From NCBI RefSeq assembly GCF_001908205.1, contig NZ_LGHL01000052.1, positions 56,917 through 120,916 of the forward strand: a stretch of 64,000 bases of DNA, written 5' to 3'. The DNA comes from Bradyrhizobium sp. NAS80.1 (lineage in GTDB: Bacteria > Pseudomonadota > Alphaproteobacteria > Rhizobiales > Xanthobacteraceae). A model generated the notes under the pieces. It searched no databases, was not told the origin of the DNA, and saw only the letters and a program-made list of their open reading frames with translations. Below are positions 38,501 to 46,616 of the stretch, piece by piece; within the stretch, counting starts at the first letter, position 1; each line of letters opens with the position of its first letter. The position numbers and the translations under genes are program-made.

Positions 38501-38777
38501 CGGGTGGCTGGACTTCCCCGTCAGGGGCAGCGGCAGTGTCGATCGGCTCACCACATACCCCACATATGATGTCTCCTGGGAAGACGGGATGGCCGTTTCG
38601 GCACGTCAGGGTCTGGGGTGTCGGCGCCGGCGCAGGTGTAGGGGACCTGGGCGCACCACGTTCCGTGATGTCGATGGTGGAGAGATCCCACCCACAATTG
38701 TGACCGTCAATGACGCCTTCACAGAAAAGCTCGGTGAGGGGACGCTCAGTGTCGCAGTTCGGGCAATGTCGGATCAT
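32505..38777 (-). CDS. Giant zinc-ribbon / (pseudo)kinase / SF1 helicase / Vsr-like nuclease fusion
   Basis: 2090 aa. Seen in order: two zinc-ribbon pairs (CPNC...C, ~5-28; CRNGH...CGVC, ~59-75); a Ser/Thr-kinase fold (~110-355) with HRD at ~223-225 and MAPE at ~268-271, but the DFG position reads GFG and the N-lobe Lys is not evident; a long helical region; superfamily-1 helicase core with Walker A VEGPPGTGKSQ (~970-982), DEASQMP (~1638) and NVAVTRAREK (~1905); and a C-terminal MTES_1575/Vsr-like nuclease (LDFAIKDP, GVECDAPRH, ~2000-2040) with its acidic residues intact. A predicted DNA translocase-nuclease controlled by the kinase-like module. It overlaps both neighbours by 4 bp. Confidence 0.85.
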   Translation of the reverse strand: MIRHCPNCDTERPLTELFCEGVIDGHNCGWDLSTIDITERGAPRSPTPAPAPTPQTLTCRNGHPVFPGDIICGVCGEPIDTAAAPDGEVQPPVSTEPQPAPVPETIVEGWRLFDRMPSSSLVRERFAAIREADDQRGVLTLYAPGSEPDQAVYDVLQGLPRDHLPEIFVHGRWCDRAYEVCEEFADGSLADLAVDPADQSSIRTMIRELADSLRALAEAGLRHRDLRPSVVFVRSRDPLDLVIGGFGSARLSEFDLDIASPLETTRYMAPEAIAGGVAPASDWWSLGMIVIEKITKGACFEGINEHAFLIHVLTSGVPLPEDLDPSLNLLLRGLLARDRRRRWQWKEVQAWLAGEPVSAPDMEATGDTDGRASITLGGRQYRAPRAFAFAAAEAKNWDEARNLAARGAIATWASDAGFDAKIAAALRQLLKTEDLSDDLKLSVSLKTLNPAMPLIVRGNIVTPGWLLDHPADGYALITGPVPDLLHRIDPEDSLWRLKARAETVRKRLDQLEIAVDEETLRVHLLSASTARMAALWEEKRKLLPDTDHAGLASLIERRQTAEEDLLILLAASSSQFRSAEEIIEEAAKESSGAGVRFSPKDAKAYLERPRRDIYQTIDERIQNFARCGIPVVDEWADQFRLDRRIPLGRALAILSVPAQLWQPLPKQSYVSTILEFFAKRISGGVLRGPLTRMLIGKSARIDLMELNTQRLPAAEILDDLLARTGRIVNIDPAAFSENDGLERRLRSLHSHALLYKRDTGIDGLYMGFPFVLMRDSRPNAKPRIAPVLLWPVRVIPEVGNRGHIMLGYGRERSSEADVERVIPNPALDGIVGIEEAKRWKEAAEDLLTRATLSVQDVMDAFSPLATPASDELAALPGKDVKVAGHERRLVPSAVVFHLAFMGQAVMTDLDFLRKLPPKGTALEAALRLNEHDATASTTAPQPVRELDRYFTADSDPSQEDAVIEARQAPGLVVEGPPGTGKSQTIVNMVADAIGTGKSLLVICQKQAALEVVRKRLDKERLTDRFVMITDVNRDRETIINSIRSQVETLHIRLAGAVPTWKRDRERLAARIEALESELDHRQTALHAVDARTGLSYRALLAELLAIEAKHPKPIEAPSLRPLLAELHPADVASIEENCGPLAKHWLPSQFEGSPLSVLKPFNPDRGTIEALTDSLRAFAETDARREQSDAETLDCLNGSDPVALRTWSLDAGKLRSVGTLATYLGYWLPLFRPSAGETSKGTRILHELKEVENELASLDTTAYVKDFSSRLIAVDESELPAMIALGERFSRQPTLIDRINPLRWSGRRRLMKILSSLQLPQKDDAITALYRTAMLELALRAPRARLGEHFTTLFARPPDANLSPVKLAELAAHLHSLLNKVYELVLIIDACPDRAALDRAVVTQKSEELDKFFVRTDLTLRRHDGREQSRAALARLNSYFDEPWLGSRRSAIENGRSNASAIAQVADALPMLSSYQEYRLRSARLGETERAIFALLRSKETDLLKRDLADLDGTVRGTIGREARLAWKTAQESATPDILFDGEEVQAKVNALAEADTQIRSCNRELLVQGIETARVGTATKWSEITRLRGPRALRLREFIERGVPLGLFAIRPVWLMTPDVASRVLQPRAGFFDTVIFDEASQMPVEYALPSLFRSKLVIVSGDEKQMPPTSFFASKVENDEAAIFDGEEPEEGATEEEREVFAETWNRREIKDCPDLLQLARAVLPKRTLQVHYRSKYRELISFSNASFYANGLSVPVRHPEETIRKVKPIEVIRSDGVYKTQTNEKEAADVVEYLSEIWQSKSTPSVGVVTFNRKQADAIEDALEEKAETDRAFRDALLRERERIEDGEDMSFFVKNVENVQGDERDVIVFSTTFGRNEHGTFRKNFGALGHVGGERRLNVAVTRAREKVVIVTSIPVSEISDLLTRRSGPRVPRDYLQGYLEYARMVSDGLEEPGRTLLQRLMTEKHAGADYANYEEDGFTRSVEEFLETQGWKPTRAQDSGAFSLDFAIKDPRTGLYAIGVECDAPRHRLLAKARAREIWRPRVLSKVIPYVHRVSSYTWAHSGEAERTRLRTAVENALRDGGRFQ

Positions 38778-39442
38778 TTCATATATGTCGTCAGCGGTGC
38801 GATGCGTTTATCTTCGGAGGTATCAAGGGTCGCCCCAATACTCTCAAGGTAATGTTGGAGCCGGCCGAAGTCGTCTCGCCTGGGAATCCCCGCAAACCAG
38901 ACATCACCATTCTCGTCGAACATGATGTCGAGGGTCCGGTCTGTGGCCTTCAGCCTGCGATCGAAGCTTGCGAAGCGTGCCTTACCCAAGGGAGTGAGGA
39001 GGTGAAGCTCCTGATTGTCGCTGCCGCGGAGCGCAAGCGTCAGCGTCTCCTCCCTGGCAAAAGGGCCGCTCACGAGCGCGTCGATCAGCCCGGGCGAGCC
39101 GGCAACTTGGTCGGAAACCGCAGTCCACTCGTATCCCGTGAAGACGAGTATGTCCGTTTCCAAAAAGCCTCTAATTCTTGCGGTGAGCTCGAAGAGCGCC
39201 TCTGGCTGATCGAAGGGCTCGCCACCGGAAATGGTGATGCCGTCTGCGATCGCACTCCATGCGGAAATCGATTCGATCACTTCATCGACGGTGGTCGTCC
39301 CGCGTCCGTGCGCCCACGTGTCCATGGAGATGCATCCCGGACAACGTATGGAGCAGCCCTGAAACCAGATTCCGATCCGGCGGCCCGGACCGAGGGTGGT
39401 GACCGGAAAATGGATGCGCGAGAGATCAATGCTGGTGCTCAC
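38774..39442 (-). CDS. Radical SAM protein, NrdG/PFL-activase-like
   Basis: 222 aa. The CX3CX2C cluster motif is CSIRCPGC (Cys 30, 34, 37) in GIWFQGCSIRCPGC, and the SAM-binding GGEP is at ~73-76 (ITISGGEPFDQP). This is the small 4Fe-4S radical-SAM type that generates a 5'-deoxyadenosyl radical, known from glycyl-radical-enzyme activases. No glycyl-radical partner is in the window, so the substrate is unknown. The GTG start at 39442 overlaps the stop of the AAA gene (GTGA); the longer frame upstream lies inside that gene and was rejected. The C terminus overlaps the helicase start by 4 bp. Confidence 0.86.
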   Translation of the reverse strand: MSTSIDLSRIHFPVTTLGPGRRIGIWFQGCSIRCPGCISMDTWAHGRGTTTVDEVIESISAWSAIADGITISGGEPFDQPEALFELTARIRGFLETDILVFTGYEWTAVSDQVAGSPGLIDALVSGPFAREETLTLALRGSDNQELHLLTPLGKARFASFDRRLKATDRTLDIMFDENGDVWFAGIPRRDDFGRLQHYLESIGATLDTSEDKRIAPLTTYMK

Positions 39443-41268
39443 GTCGAGGGCTCGCTCTCGATGTGGAGGCTGGTTGACGAACCGGCACTGATCTCCGTAA
39501 TCAGGAGACAGCCCGTCTGCGCACCGCCGTCGAACAAGGCGCGCGACAATGGATTTGTGAGATGCGTCTCCACCTGATTGCGTATCCCGCGACCGCCGTT
39601 GGATAGGTCTGCAAGACATAGACCGCGCAGCGTGTCGTTTGCGGACTTTGACAGGCTGACGTCATACCCGAGCGACCGGACGTCCGTCAGGAGGGCGTCC
39701 ACCATCTGATCGAAGATCTCGTTCGCTACCTCTGACCGGATGAAATCGAAAACGATCACGTTTTCGCCGATTCGATTGAGGATCTCCGGGCGATTGAGAA
39801 CCTGTTTGAAATGCTTCTCGATCTCGCTCCTGACCTTCTTCTTGACGCTCTCGAACGACTCTTCCGGGGTCACATTGGGAGTCCGCGCGCCCGAGGAATC
39901 CCTCACGTAGATCCCCAGGTTGGATGTGAAGACAATGAACGCCTCGGAGAAGTAGACGCGATCGCCTCGTCCCGAGGTGAGAACGCCGTCATCAAGGACC
40001 TGCAGGAACTTGTCGAGAATTCTCGGGTGGGCTTTTTCGATCTCGTCGAAGAGAACGACGCTGAACGGTTTTTCGCGGATCGCGTTGGTCAGTTCGCCTC
40101 CCACGTCATATCCGACATAGCCAGGCGGAGCTCCGATCAGTCGCTGATCGGAATGCTCGGCGCTGAACTCGGACATATCGAACCGGATATAGGCAGAGTC
40201 GTCTCCGAACAGCAGGCTCGTGATCGTCTTGGCAAGCTCGGTCTTGCCGACGCCCGTGGGACCGGCCAGGAACGCGACGCCCCTTGGCCGACCGCCCCTC
40301 GGGGATTGTCCGATACCGGTGACGGCGCGCTTAACAATGTCCAGCATGTGTGTGACGGCGTGGCTCTGGCCTTTGACTCTCCGTCTCACGAATTCTTCCG
40401 CCGAGCGGATCTTGTCGCGGCTTATCTTGCGCCAGGGATCTTCTGTGACGCCAATCTTGAAACGCCGGACCGCATCCGAGATCCGGTCGAGGGTGACGGC
40501 CTCGCTTCGCGCGAGTTGCGCTACGGCACTGACATCGAGCAGCAGCAGCCCCTCAGTTTCGTCCACGAAGCCCTGAATGCACTTGTCCAGTTCGGATTGG
40601 CTCGCATCCTGGGCACCAGGAAGGCTGCGCACCAGCGAGCGGATCATCGCGCGCCTCGCGATATGGTCGGGGCGCCCGATCGGGATGTGCCGGACTCTTG
40701 GGTTGCCGACGAGAAACCAGTCGGGCAGATCGCCTTCCTTGTCCACGATCCATACGATGGCGTTGTAGAAGGGCTGTCGTCGTTCGCCGGCGGGTCTGGC
40801 CCGCGCGCTGTGCGACAGGATCGATGCTCGCGAAAAGAGTTGATGTTCTGCTGGTGACAGGGCCTCGTTTCGGACGATCAATCGCGACGCGAAATCGACG
40901 ATGAGTGCTGCAGGCGCTCCTTCCGACCCGACGTGACGCTCAATCGCTGCGGAAAGTAAATCGATACCGCCTGCCGCAGCCCCGTTTGGTGCAGTCAGGC
41001 CAAGCTGGGTGAGGTAGCTCTCGTCGGACGGCTCGACTGCTCGAAAACCGTTCAGAAGGTCAAAGCTTGCGATGCGGGCGTAGCCGGCGTCCCTGAGAGC
41101 GTCGGGCAGCACCTTTGAGAGGGGGGCAGCCGTGACCTGTCCGGGTGCCACTTCGAGAATGTGAAGATCCCGGGTGTTGCCTGAGAGGACGAACTGGCTG
41201 CGAAGCGGCAGGAAACGCGACAGGTCGCGCAGCCACCTGGCCTTCTCGGCCGACCCATCCTGCACCAC
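39439..41268 (-). CDS. ClpB-like AAA+ ATPase, first gene of the leftward operon
   Basis: 609 aa. The N-terminal ~280 residues look like a divergent, P-loop-less ATPase domain (FLPLRSQFVLSGNTRDLHIL; PFYNAIVWIVDKEGDLP). The C-terminal half is ClpA/B D2-like: Walker A AGPTGVGKTELAK (~337), pore loop GYVGYDVGG, Walker B VVLFDEIEKAH (~406), sensor/Arg-finger NRPEILNRIGE (~494). It is a probable unfoldase or remodelling motor. Unlike ClpB it has only one complete nucleotide site and no classic M-domain. It leads an operon with radical SAM, kinase-helicase and coiled-coil proteins. Confidence 0.85.
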   Translation of the reverse strand: MVQDGSAEKARWLRDLSRFLPLRSQFVLSGNTRDLHILEVAPGQVTAAPLSKVLPDALRDAGYARIASFDLLNGFRAVEPSDESYLTQLGLTAPNGAAAGGIDLLSAAIERHVGSEGAPAALIVDFASRLIVRNEALSPAEHQLFSRASILSHSARARPAGERRQPFYNAIVWIVDKEGDLPDWFLVGNPRVRHIPIGRPDHIARRAMIRSLVRSLPGAQDASQSELDKCIQGFVDETEGLLLLDVSAVAQLARSEAVTLDRISDAVRRFKIGVTEDPWRKISRDKIRSAEEFVRRRVKGQSHAVTHMLDIVKRAVTGIGQSPRGGRPRGVAFLAGPTGVGKTELAKTITSLLFGDDSAYIRFDMSEFSAEHSDQRLIGAPPGYVGYDVGGELTNAIREKPFSVVLFDEIEKAHPRILDKFLQVLDDGVLTSGRGDRVYFSEAFIVFTSNLGIYVRDSSGARTPNVTPEESFESVKKKVRSEIEKHFKQVLNRPEILNRIGENVIVFDFIRSEVANEIFDQMVDALLTDVRSLGYDVSLSKSANDTLRGLCLADLSNGGRGIRNQVETHLTNPLSRALFDGGAQTGCLLITEISAGSSTSLHIESEPST

Positions 41269-41702
41269 GACTGCCCCCTCGTACTCGTTCCGGGCGACTA
41301 TAGGCTAGGTTGCTCGCAACTTTCGAGTGTTTCCCAAGGCCGTTGCCTTGGAAATTGGGCCTAGAAAGGGGCTTCGGCTCCTCTGGAATGGCTGGAGCAG
41401 GGTGGAATTCATGGTGCGATCCGCTCCACTTGCCCTCGATCCGGCGATGGGATAGTGGCTCGCTCGAAATTTGTAGTTGTACTTCGGACGACCGGTTCCC
41501 TTTTGTCCGAAAGAAGCTACACTTTTCGGACGTGATCAGTGACTCGCCCCATCTAAAGATCGCCGTGCTCGAGCGCATCCATGCCGACGCGCCGCGCGAT
41601 CTTGAGCGCCTTCGATATGACAGCACTACACGTGCTCGACAGCATCGCCTCGCTCGAGAGGCGTCTGAACGAAAAGGGCGATAGGGAAGGCGGGGCGGCG
41701 CG
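41269..41702. promoter_or_regulatory. Shared divergent promoter region with palindrome GTCCGAAA/TTTCGGAC
   Basis: Two long operons point away from this 434-bp stretch, so both promoters must lie here. GTCCGAAAG at 41505-41513 and CTTTTCGGAC at 41522-41531 form an inverted repeat, and a further TTCGGAC lies at 41483-41489. A candidate operator for joint control; the sigma-like or HTH proteins of the right-hand operon are possible binders. A small frame at 41581-41706 is listed separately. Confidence 0.5.
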
Positions 41703-41706
41703 ATGA
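41581..41706 (+). CDS. Possible 41-aa leader peptide coupled to the sigma-like gene
   Basis: ATG at 41581 opens a 41-codon frame (MPTRRAILSAFDMTALHVLD...) ending in the ATGA overlap with the next gene's ATG at 41703. A predicted helix (LHVLDSIASLERRLNEK) is present. The coupling is the main support. The ribosome site is weak and another frame is also open here. Confidence 0.3.
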   Translation: MPTRRAILSAFDMTALHVLDSIASLERRLNEKGDREGGAAR

Positions 41707-42560
41707 ACAAGTTGGAGGAAGCTGTCGACGCGGGGCAACCGACAGGCGCGCACCGCGCGGGCGAGGCGGTCGTAACCCCGCTGCGCAAACGACGCCTCAG
41801 CGGCGAACTGTACGAGCGCGACCCGAAGGTAGAAGCGCTCATCTCCGAATTGGCGGTCCTGCCGCGTCACGAATTGATTGCCAAGGCGGAGATCACGAAG
41901 CGTTCGGACCCGGGCTACGTCCCCAGCGAATGTCTCGTGTACTTCATTCGCGCGAGCCGTCGCGACAACAACGAGGTGTGGTTCGAGCGCCTCTATCGGA
42001 TCTTGACCGAACGGGTGCTGCGCAGTTTGCCCAAGGCGGAAAGCCCTGATGGCAAGACGGAATCGCTGACGCGCGGGGTCGTGCGCGACAAGGTGTTCGG
42101 CCGGTTCGTGGAGCTCCTTTCGGCGGACCGCGCCGCCTATGCCGAAAAGGTCGACTATTTCGAGGTGCGCTTCGACGGCGCGCTGGCGAGCCTGCGGCGC
42201 GACGCGCAGGAAAAGGCCTGGCGCGACGAAAACCGTTCCAAGCCCCTCGAATATGACGAGGAGAGTGGTGAGCTGTCACCGGAGGTCGAGGCGGCGGCAG
42301 GGACCCACGATCCCTTCGCGGTGTCGGATTTCGACGATCCAGCTTACCGGTCGCGCCTGGATGCCGCGATTGAGGCTCTACCGACGGAACAAAGCAGGAT
42401 CATTCACATGTTGAGAGAGGGCTTCCCCATTGACTCCAAGGAGCCGGACGTCATGACCATCGCCAAAGCCTTAGGCCGATCCGAAAAGACCGTCCGAACC
42501 TACCGCGACAAGGCCTTCGCCGCGCTCCGAGCTGCCATGGCCGACGGAGACAAGCGGTGA
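41703..42560 (+). CDS. Sigma-factor-like protein with C-terminal region-4-type HTH
   Basis: 285 aa. The last ~65 residues match sigma region 4: LDAAIEALPTEQSRIIHMLREG, then IAKALGRSEKTVRTYRDKAFAALRAAM. The N-terminal part (VYFIRASRRDNNEVWFERLYRILTERVLRSLP) could replace region 2 but lacks a clear canonical motif. It may act as a dedicated sigma factor or an HTH regulator for this operon. It overlaps the next gene by 4 bp (GTGA) and starts the eight-gene rightward operon. Confidence 0.75.
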   Translation: MNKLEEAVDAGQPTGAHRAGEAVVTPLRKRRLSGELYERDPKVEALISELAVLPRHELIAKAEITKRSDPGYVPSECLVYFIRASRRDNNEVWFERLYRILTERVLRSLPKAESPDGKTESLTRGVVRDKVFGRFVELLSADRAAYAEKVDYFEVRFDGALASLRRDAQEKAWRDENRSKPLEYDEESGELSPEVEAAAGTHDPFAVSDFDDPAYRSRLDAAIEALPTEQSRIIHMLREGFPIDSKEPDVMTIAKALGRSEKTVRTYRDKAFAALRAAMADGDKR

Positions 42561-43135
42561 GCCCCGCCGGCGAACGTCCATCCCGCGAGGCCGTGCTCGA
42601 CGCGTTCGTGGTCGAGAGCGAGCCTGGCCGGTCGACCTTGGAACGCTATCTGCGGCTTTACCCGGAATATGCCGGGGAGCTCATCGACCTCTCGCGCGAA
42701 CTCAGCCGCGAGGCGTGCGAAGATGCCGCACCCCTCTCTGCTGCCGATCAGGCGCTGATCGATGCTGCCTGGTTGCAACACGCGAAGGCCGTGCCGACGG
42801 CGGCAGCCGACCCTTTCGCGGCGCTGACGGTCGATGACTGGCGCTCCGTCGCCCAGCGTCTAGACGTGCCCCGGCAGGTCGTGACCGCGCTGCGCGAACG
42901 GCGGGTCTCTCTCATGAGTATCCCGCGACGCTTCCTGGCGATGTTGGCTGAGGCGATGCGCAGCTCTGTCGCGCAGTTGGAGTCGTCCTGGGGCTCGGCC
43001 CAGTTGGCGGGGGCGCGCAGCTATAAGGCCGACAGCAAGCCGGTGGCCGGCGAGCAGGTCACCTTCGAGCAAGTGCTGATCGATGCCGGCGTCCCGGCCG
43101 AGAGGCGCGCGCGGCTGTTGGCAGAGGCGGACTGA
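42557..43135 (+). CDS. Helical regulator-like protein upstream of the ImmA/IrrE fusion
   Basis: 192 aa with no firm family. The C-terminal half looks like a small HTH/antitoxin-type unit: WRSVAQRLDVPRQVVTALRERRVSLMSIPRRFLAMLAEAM, then SYKADSKPV...VTFEQVLIDAGVPAERRARLLAEAD. It starts at a GTG overlapping the sigma-like gene and ends one base before the metallopeptidase gene. In ImmR-ImmA pairs a small regulator is cleaved by the adjacent ImmA peptidase; this arrangement suggests the same here, as inference. Confidence 0.6.
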   Translation: MSPAGERPSREAVLDAFVVESEPGRSTLERYLRLYPEYAGELIDLSRELSREACEDAAPLSAADQALIDAAWLQHAKAVPTAAADPFAALTVDDWRSVAQRLDVPRQVVTALRERRVSLMSIPRRFLAMLAEAMRSSVAQLESSWGSAQLAGARSYKADSKPVAGEQVTFEQVLIDAGVPAERRARLLAEAD

Positions 43136-43136
43136 C

Positions 43137-46100
43137 ATGGACAGTGTGGAGCTCGCCAGGCAAGTTGCTGCCGAACTTCACGCTCGCCTCGTCGCATCCG
43201 GCGCTGATCTCTGGTCGCCCTATGACTTTGCTGTCGCCGAGGCCAGACGGCGGGGGATTGACGTCGAGCCGACGGCGGCGGGGGCAGCTGTGCTCAACGG
43301 CGGCCGCGCGACCTTCGTCGCCGCCGACGATCTGATTCTCCACGAGAATATCGGATCTCGGTTTGAGCAAGCCTTCCTCGTGGCGCACGAGATCGGCCAT
43401 GTCGAGCTGGGCGACGATCCTAGTGGCGAAGCGGCGCCGATCGATCCGGCCCGCGCGGCCGAATCCTCGCCGGTCGGAATGGATCGGGTTGTCGATTATG
43501 GACGGAGGCAACGCCGCGAGGTCCAGATGGATCTGTTCGCGCGTGAGCTGCTGCTTCCCCGCACCGTCGCGCGGGCGCTCCATGTCGACCAAGGGCTCGC
43601 CGCGTCCGTCATCGCCGCGAAGCTCGGCGCGCCGTTCGAGGTCGTCGCGCAGCAGTTGTTCGATGCTTTGCTGCTGCCGCCGGTACCTCCCGCCGCGACC
43701 GCGGCGCATGTCGAACGACCGCTCAATCCGCTGCAAGCCGCGGCCGCGGCGCATCGTGGCGAAGCTATCTGCTTGAGGCGGGGCCTGGCACCGGCAAAAC
43801 ACAGACGCTGATCGCGCGCGTCGAAGGCCTTCTGGAGGAGGACGTCGATCCGAGGCGTATCTTGCTGCTGACCTTCTCGAACAAGGCGGCGGGCGAGATG
43901 GCAGAACGGATCGCGCGCAAGCAGCCCGAGGCTGCCGCCGCGATGTGGATCGGCACGTTCCACGCCTTCGGCCTCGATATCATCCGTCGTTTCCATGCGG
44001 AGCTCGGCCTGCCGAAGGACCCGCGGATGATGGATCGGACCGAGGCGGTCGAGCTCCTCGAGGAGGAGTTCCCGCGGCTCAGGTTCGCACACTACCGCAA
44101 TCTTTACGATCCGACCCAGATCATCGCCGACATGTTGGCCGCCGTCTCGCGGGCGAAGGATGAGGTGGTCGATGCCGAAACCTACGCCGCGCTCGCCGGC
44201 GCCATGCTGGCGAAAGTCCAGGATCCTGATGCGCGCGAGGCGGCAGAACGCGCCGGCGAGGTGGCCCGCGTCTACGCGGCCTATGAACAGCTCAAGCGCA
44301 ACGCGCATTGCATCGACTTCGGCGACCTTGTCGCTTTGCCGGTGCAACTGCTCGAAAAGGACGCAGCCATCGGCGCGGCGCTGCAGGCGCAATATGATCA
44401 TGTCCTGGTGGATGAGTATCAGGACGTGAACCGCAGCAGCGTGCGGTTGCTGAGCGCGCTGCGGCCCGATGGCCGCAATCTCTGGATGGTCGGCGACGCC
44501 AAGCAGTCGATCTACCGGTTTCGCGGTGCCTCGTCCTTCAACATGACCCGGTTCGGCAAGGAGGACTTCGCCGGCGGCAAGCGCGGTCGATTGAAGCGCA
44601 ACTATCGTTCGGTGCCGGAGATTGTCGCCAGCTTCTCCAGCTTCGCGATTTCGATGCGCGCAGGCGATTCAGACAGTGGCCTTGAGGCGGACCGCGACGC
44701 CAACGGACATCGGCCCGAGTTGCGCACGGTCCAGCGCGCCGAGCAGCAGCAGGTCGCCCTCGCCGACGCGATCGAGGAGCTCCGACGTGACGGCTACGCC
44801 TATCGTGACCAGGCGGTCCTGTGCACCGCCAATGAAAAGCTGTCGACGATCGGGCAGGACCTTGAACGACTCGGCGTGCCGGTCCTCTTCCTGGGCAGTT
44901 TGTTCGAGCGGGGCGAGGTCAAGGATCTCCTGGCTCTCCTCTCGATCCTCGTCGACCGGCGTGCCATGGGCCTGGTGCGTATTGCCTGCTGGCCGGACTT
45001 CGCCACCTCGTTCGCGGATGTGGTCGCGGTCTTCGACCATCTGCGGGCGGCCGAGCATGCGCCGGCCAGCTGGCTGCGGCATGGTGAGGCGATCCCCGGT
45101 TTGAGCGACGCCGGTCGAGAGGCCCTTGCCAAGCTCGCGGCTGCGCTCGACGGATTCGATCAGACGGCCTCGCCCTGGACCGTGCTCGCTGCGCTGCTGC
45201 TTGATCGCACACGCATCGCCGCACGTCTTGGGACGTCGCCGGACCTCGCCGATCGCACGCAGGGCATCGCGATCTGGCAGTTCCTCAACTTTGTGCGGGT
45301 GCAGCCGGCCGGGCGAGGGCTGCCCATCACGCGCCTGCTCGATCGCGTGCGCAGGCTTGTCCGCCTCGGCGACGATCGCGACCTGCGCCAGTTGCCGGCC
45401 GCCGCGCAACATCTCGACGCGGTTCGTCTGATGACCATCCACGGCGCCAAGGGCCTGGAGTTCGGCGGCGTCCATATCCCGGGGCTCAACAGCGACACGA
45501 TGCCGCGCACGCCGCCGACGCCGCCCTGTCCGGCACCCGATGGCATGATCGCCGGCGCCGAAGGCAGCGCGATCGAGACATTCCGCGCTGGCCAGGCCGA
45601 GGAGCAGGAGTGCCTCTTCTACGTGGCGCAGTCGCGCGCCCGCGATCGCCTGATCCTTTATGCGCCGACGGAGAAGAGCAACGGCCACAACCGGCCGCTT
45701 TCGCCATTCCTCGACCGTCTCGGGGCCACCTTGACACGCCGTTCGCTCGTGCCCGCGCGGCCGCTTCCCGTCGCTGCTGAAGCGCGGAGGGTCGACTTGG
45801 TCGTCGACGGGCGGCTTAGCTTCGGCGCCCCCCAGATCGCTCTTTATGAATCCTGCCCGCGTCGCTTCTTTTACACCCATGTCCTGCAGGTTGGGGGGGC
45901 GGCGGACCGCGACCGCCTTCATGCACTTGCACGAGGCGGTTCGTTCGGTGGTCGAGGCGGTGATCACGTCAGATGGACCCGTGTCCGAGCAGGCGCTGCA
46001 AGATCGCACCGATGCGGCGCTCGCCGGAGAGGGGCTCGCCGACCATGGCTACCGCGCCGAGTTCCGAGATCTGGCACTGGTGATGCTGCGCTTCTTCCTG

Positions 46101-46535
46101 GCGAACCGCGCCGATGCGGTCGCCGAGGCCCCGGTCGCACTGAGCCTCAATTTCGGCGGGGAAGAGATCATCGTTCGGCCGGACGAGGTGCTGATGCGGC
46201 CGGACGGCATCCGGTCCGTCCGCCGCATTCGCACGGGCCATATGCGGTCGGCCGAGAGCAGGGATGTCGGCGCGGCGGCACTGATGCTGGCGGTCAGGCA
46301 GGCCTTTCCCGGCGCCGTCGCCGAGCTCGTTCATCTCTCCGACGGCGATGCTCACGAACTTTCCTTGTCGGACCGCGAGTTGAAGGGGCGCAAGGACAAG
46401 CTTGCAAAATTCCTTGCCGACATCCGGGGCGGACGGTTTCCGGCCGAGGTCTCGTCGCGCACCTGCCCGAACTGCCCGGCCTTCTTCATCTGCGGGCAGA
46501 CCCCCGACGGCCCCTTGCAAAAAAAGTTCGCCTGA
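43137..46535 (+). pseudogene. ImmA/IrrE metallopeptidase - UvrD helicase - Cas4/AddB-like fusion, two frameshifts
   Basis: Restored ~1130 aa. Peptidase part: LVAHEIGHVELG (HExxH) and [11 protein letters not shown]. Then UvrD motifs: [21 protein letters not shown] (Walker A), [55 protein letters not shown]. The C terminus has a Cas4/AddB-type Cys set (SCPRRFFY ... [11 protein letters not shown]), but the usual acidic-x-Lys motif reads RRIRTG, so nuclease activity is doubtful. Shift 1, ~43761-43771: one base missing between HRGEA and YLLEAGPG. Shift 2, 45893-45899: G7 where G6 is expected. Frames: 43137-43811, ~43766-45899, ~45900-46535. If the shifts are errors, this is one intact gene. Confidence 0.85.
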
Positions 46536-46616
46536 CCTTACCGGTCGGCCTCCCTCGCTCCGATTGGACCCTTAGAGCCGCGGCACTGCCTCGGCCGAAC
46601 CTAAGGACCCAATCTT

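Noticed and set aside
39443..39619. Upstream extension of the radical SAM frame
   Set aside because: It lies inside the AAA+ gene, and the GTG at 39442 with a GTGA overlap is the natural start.
44669..46009. Long antisense frame (446 aa) under the UvrD fusion
   Set aside because: Same reason: the plus strand carries UvrD motifs throughout.
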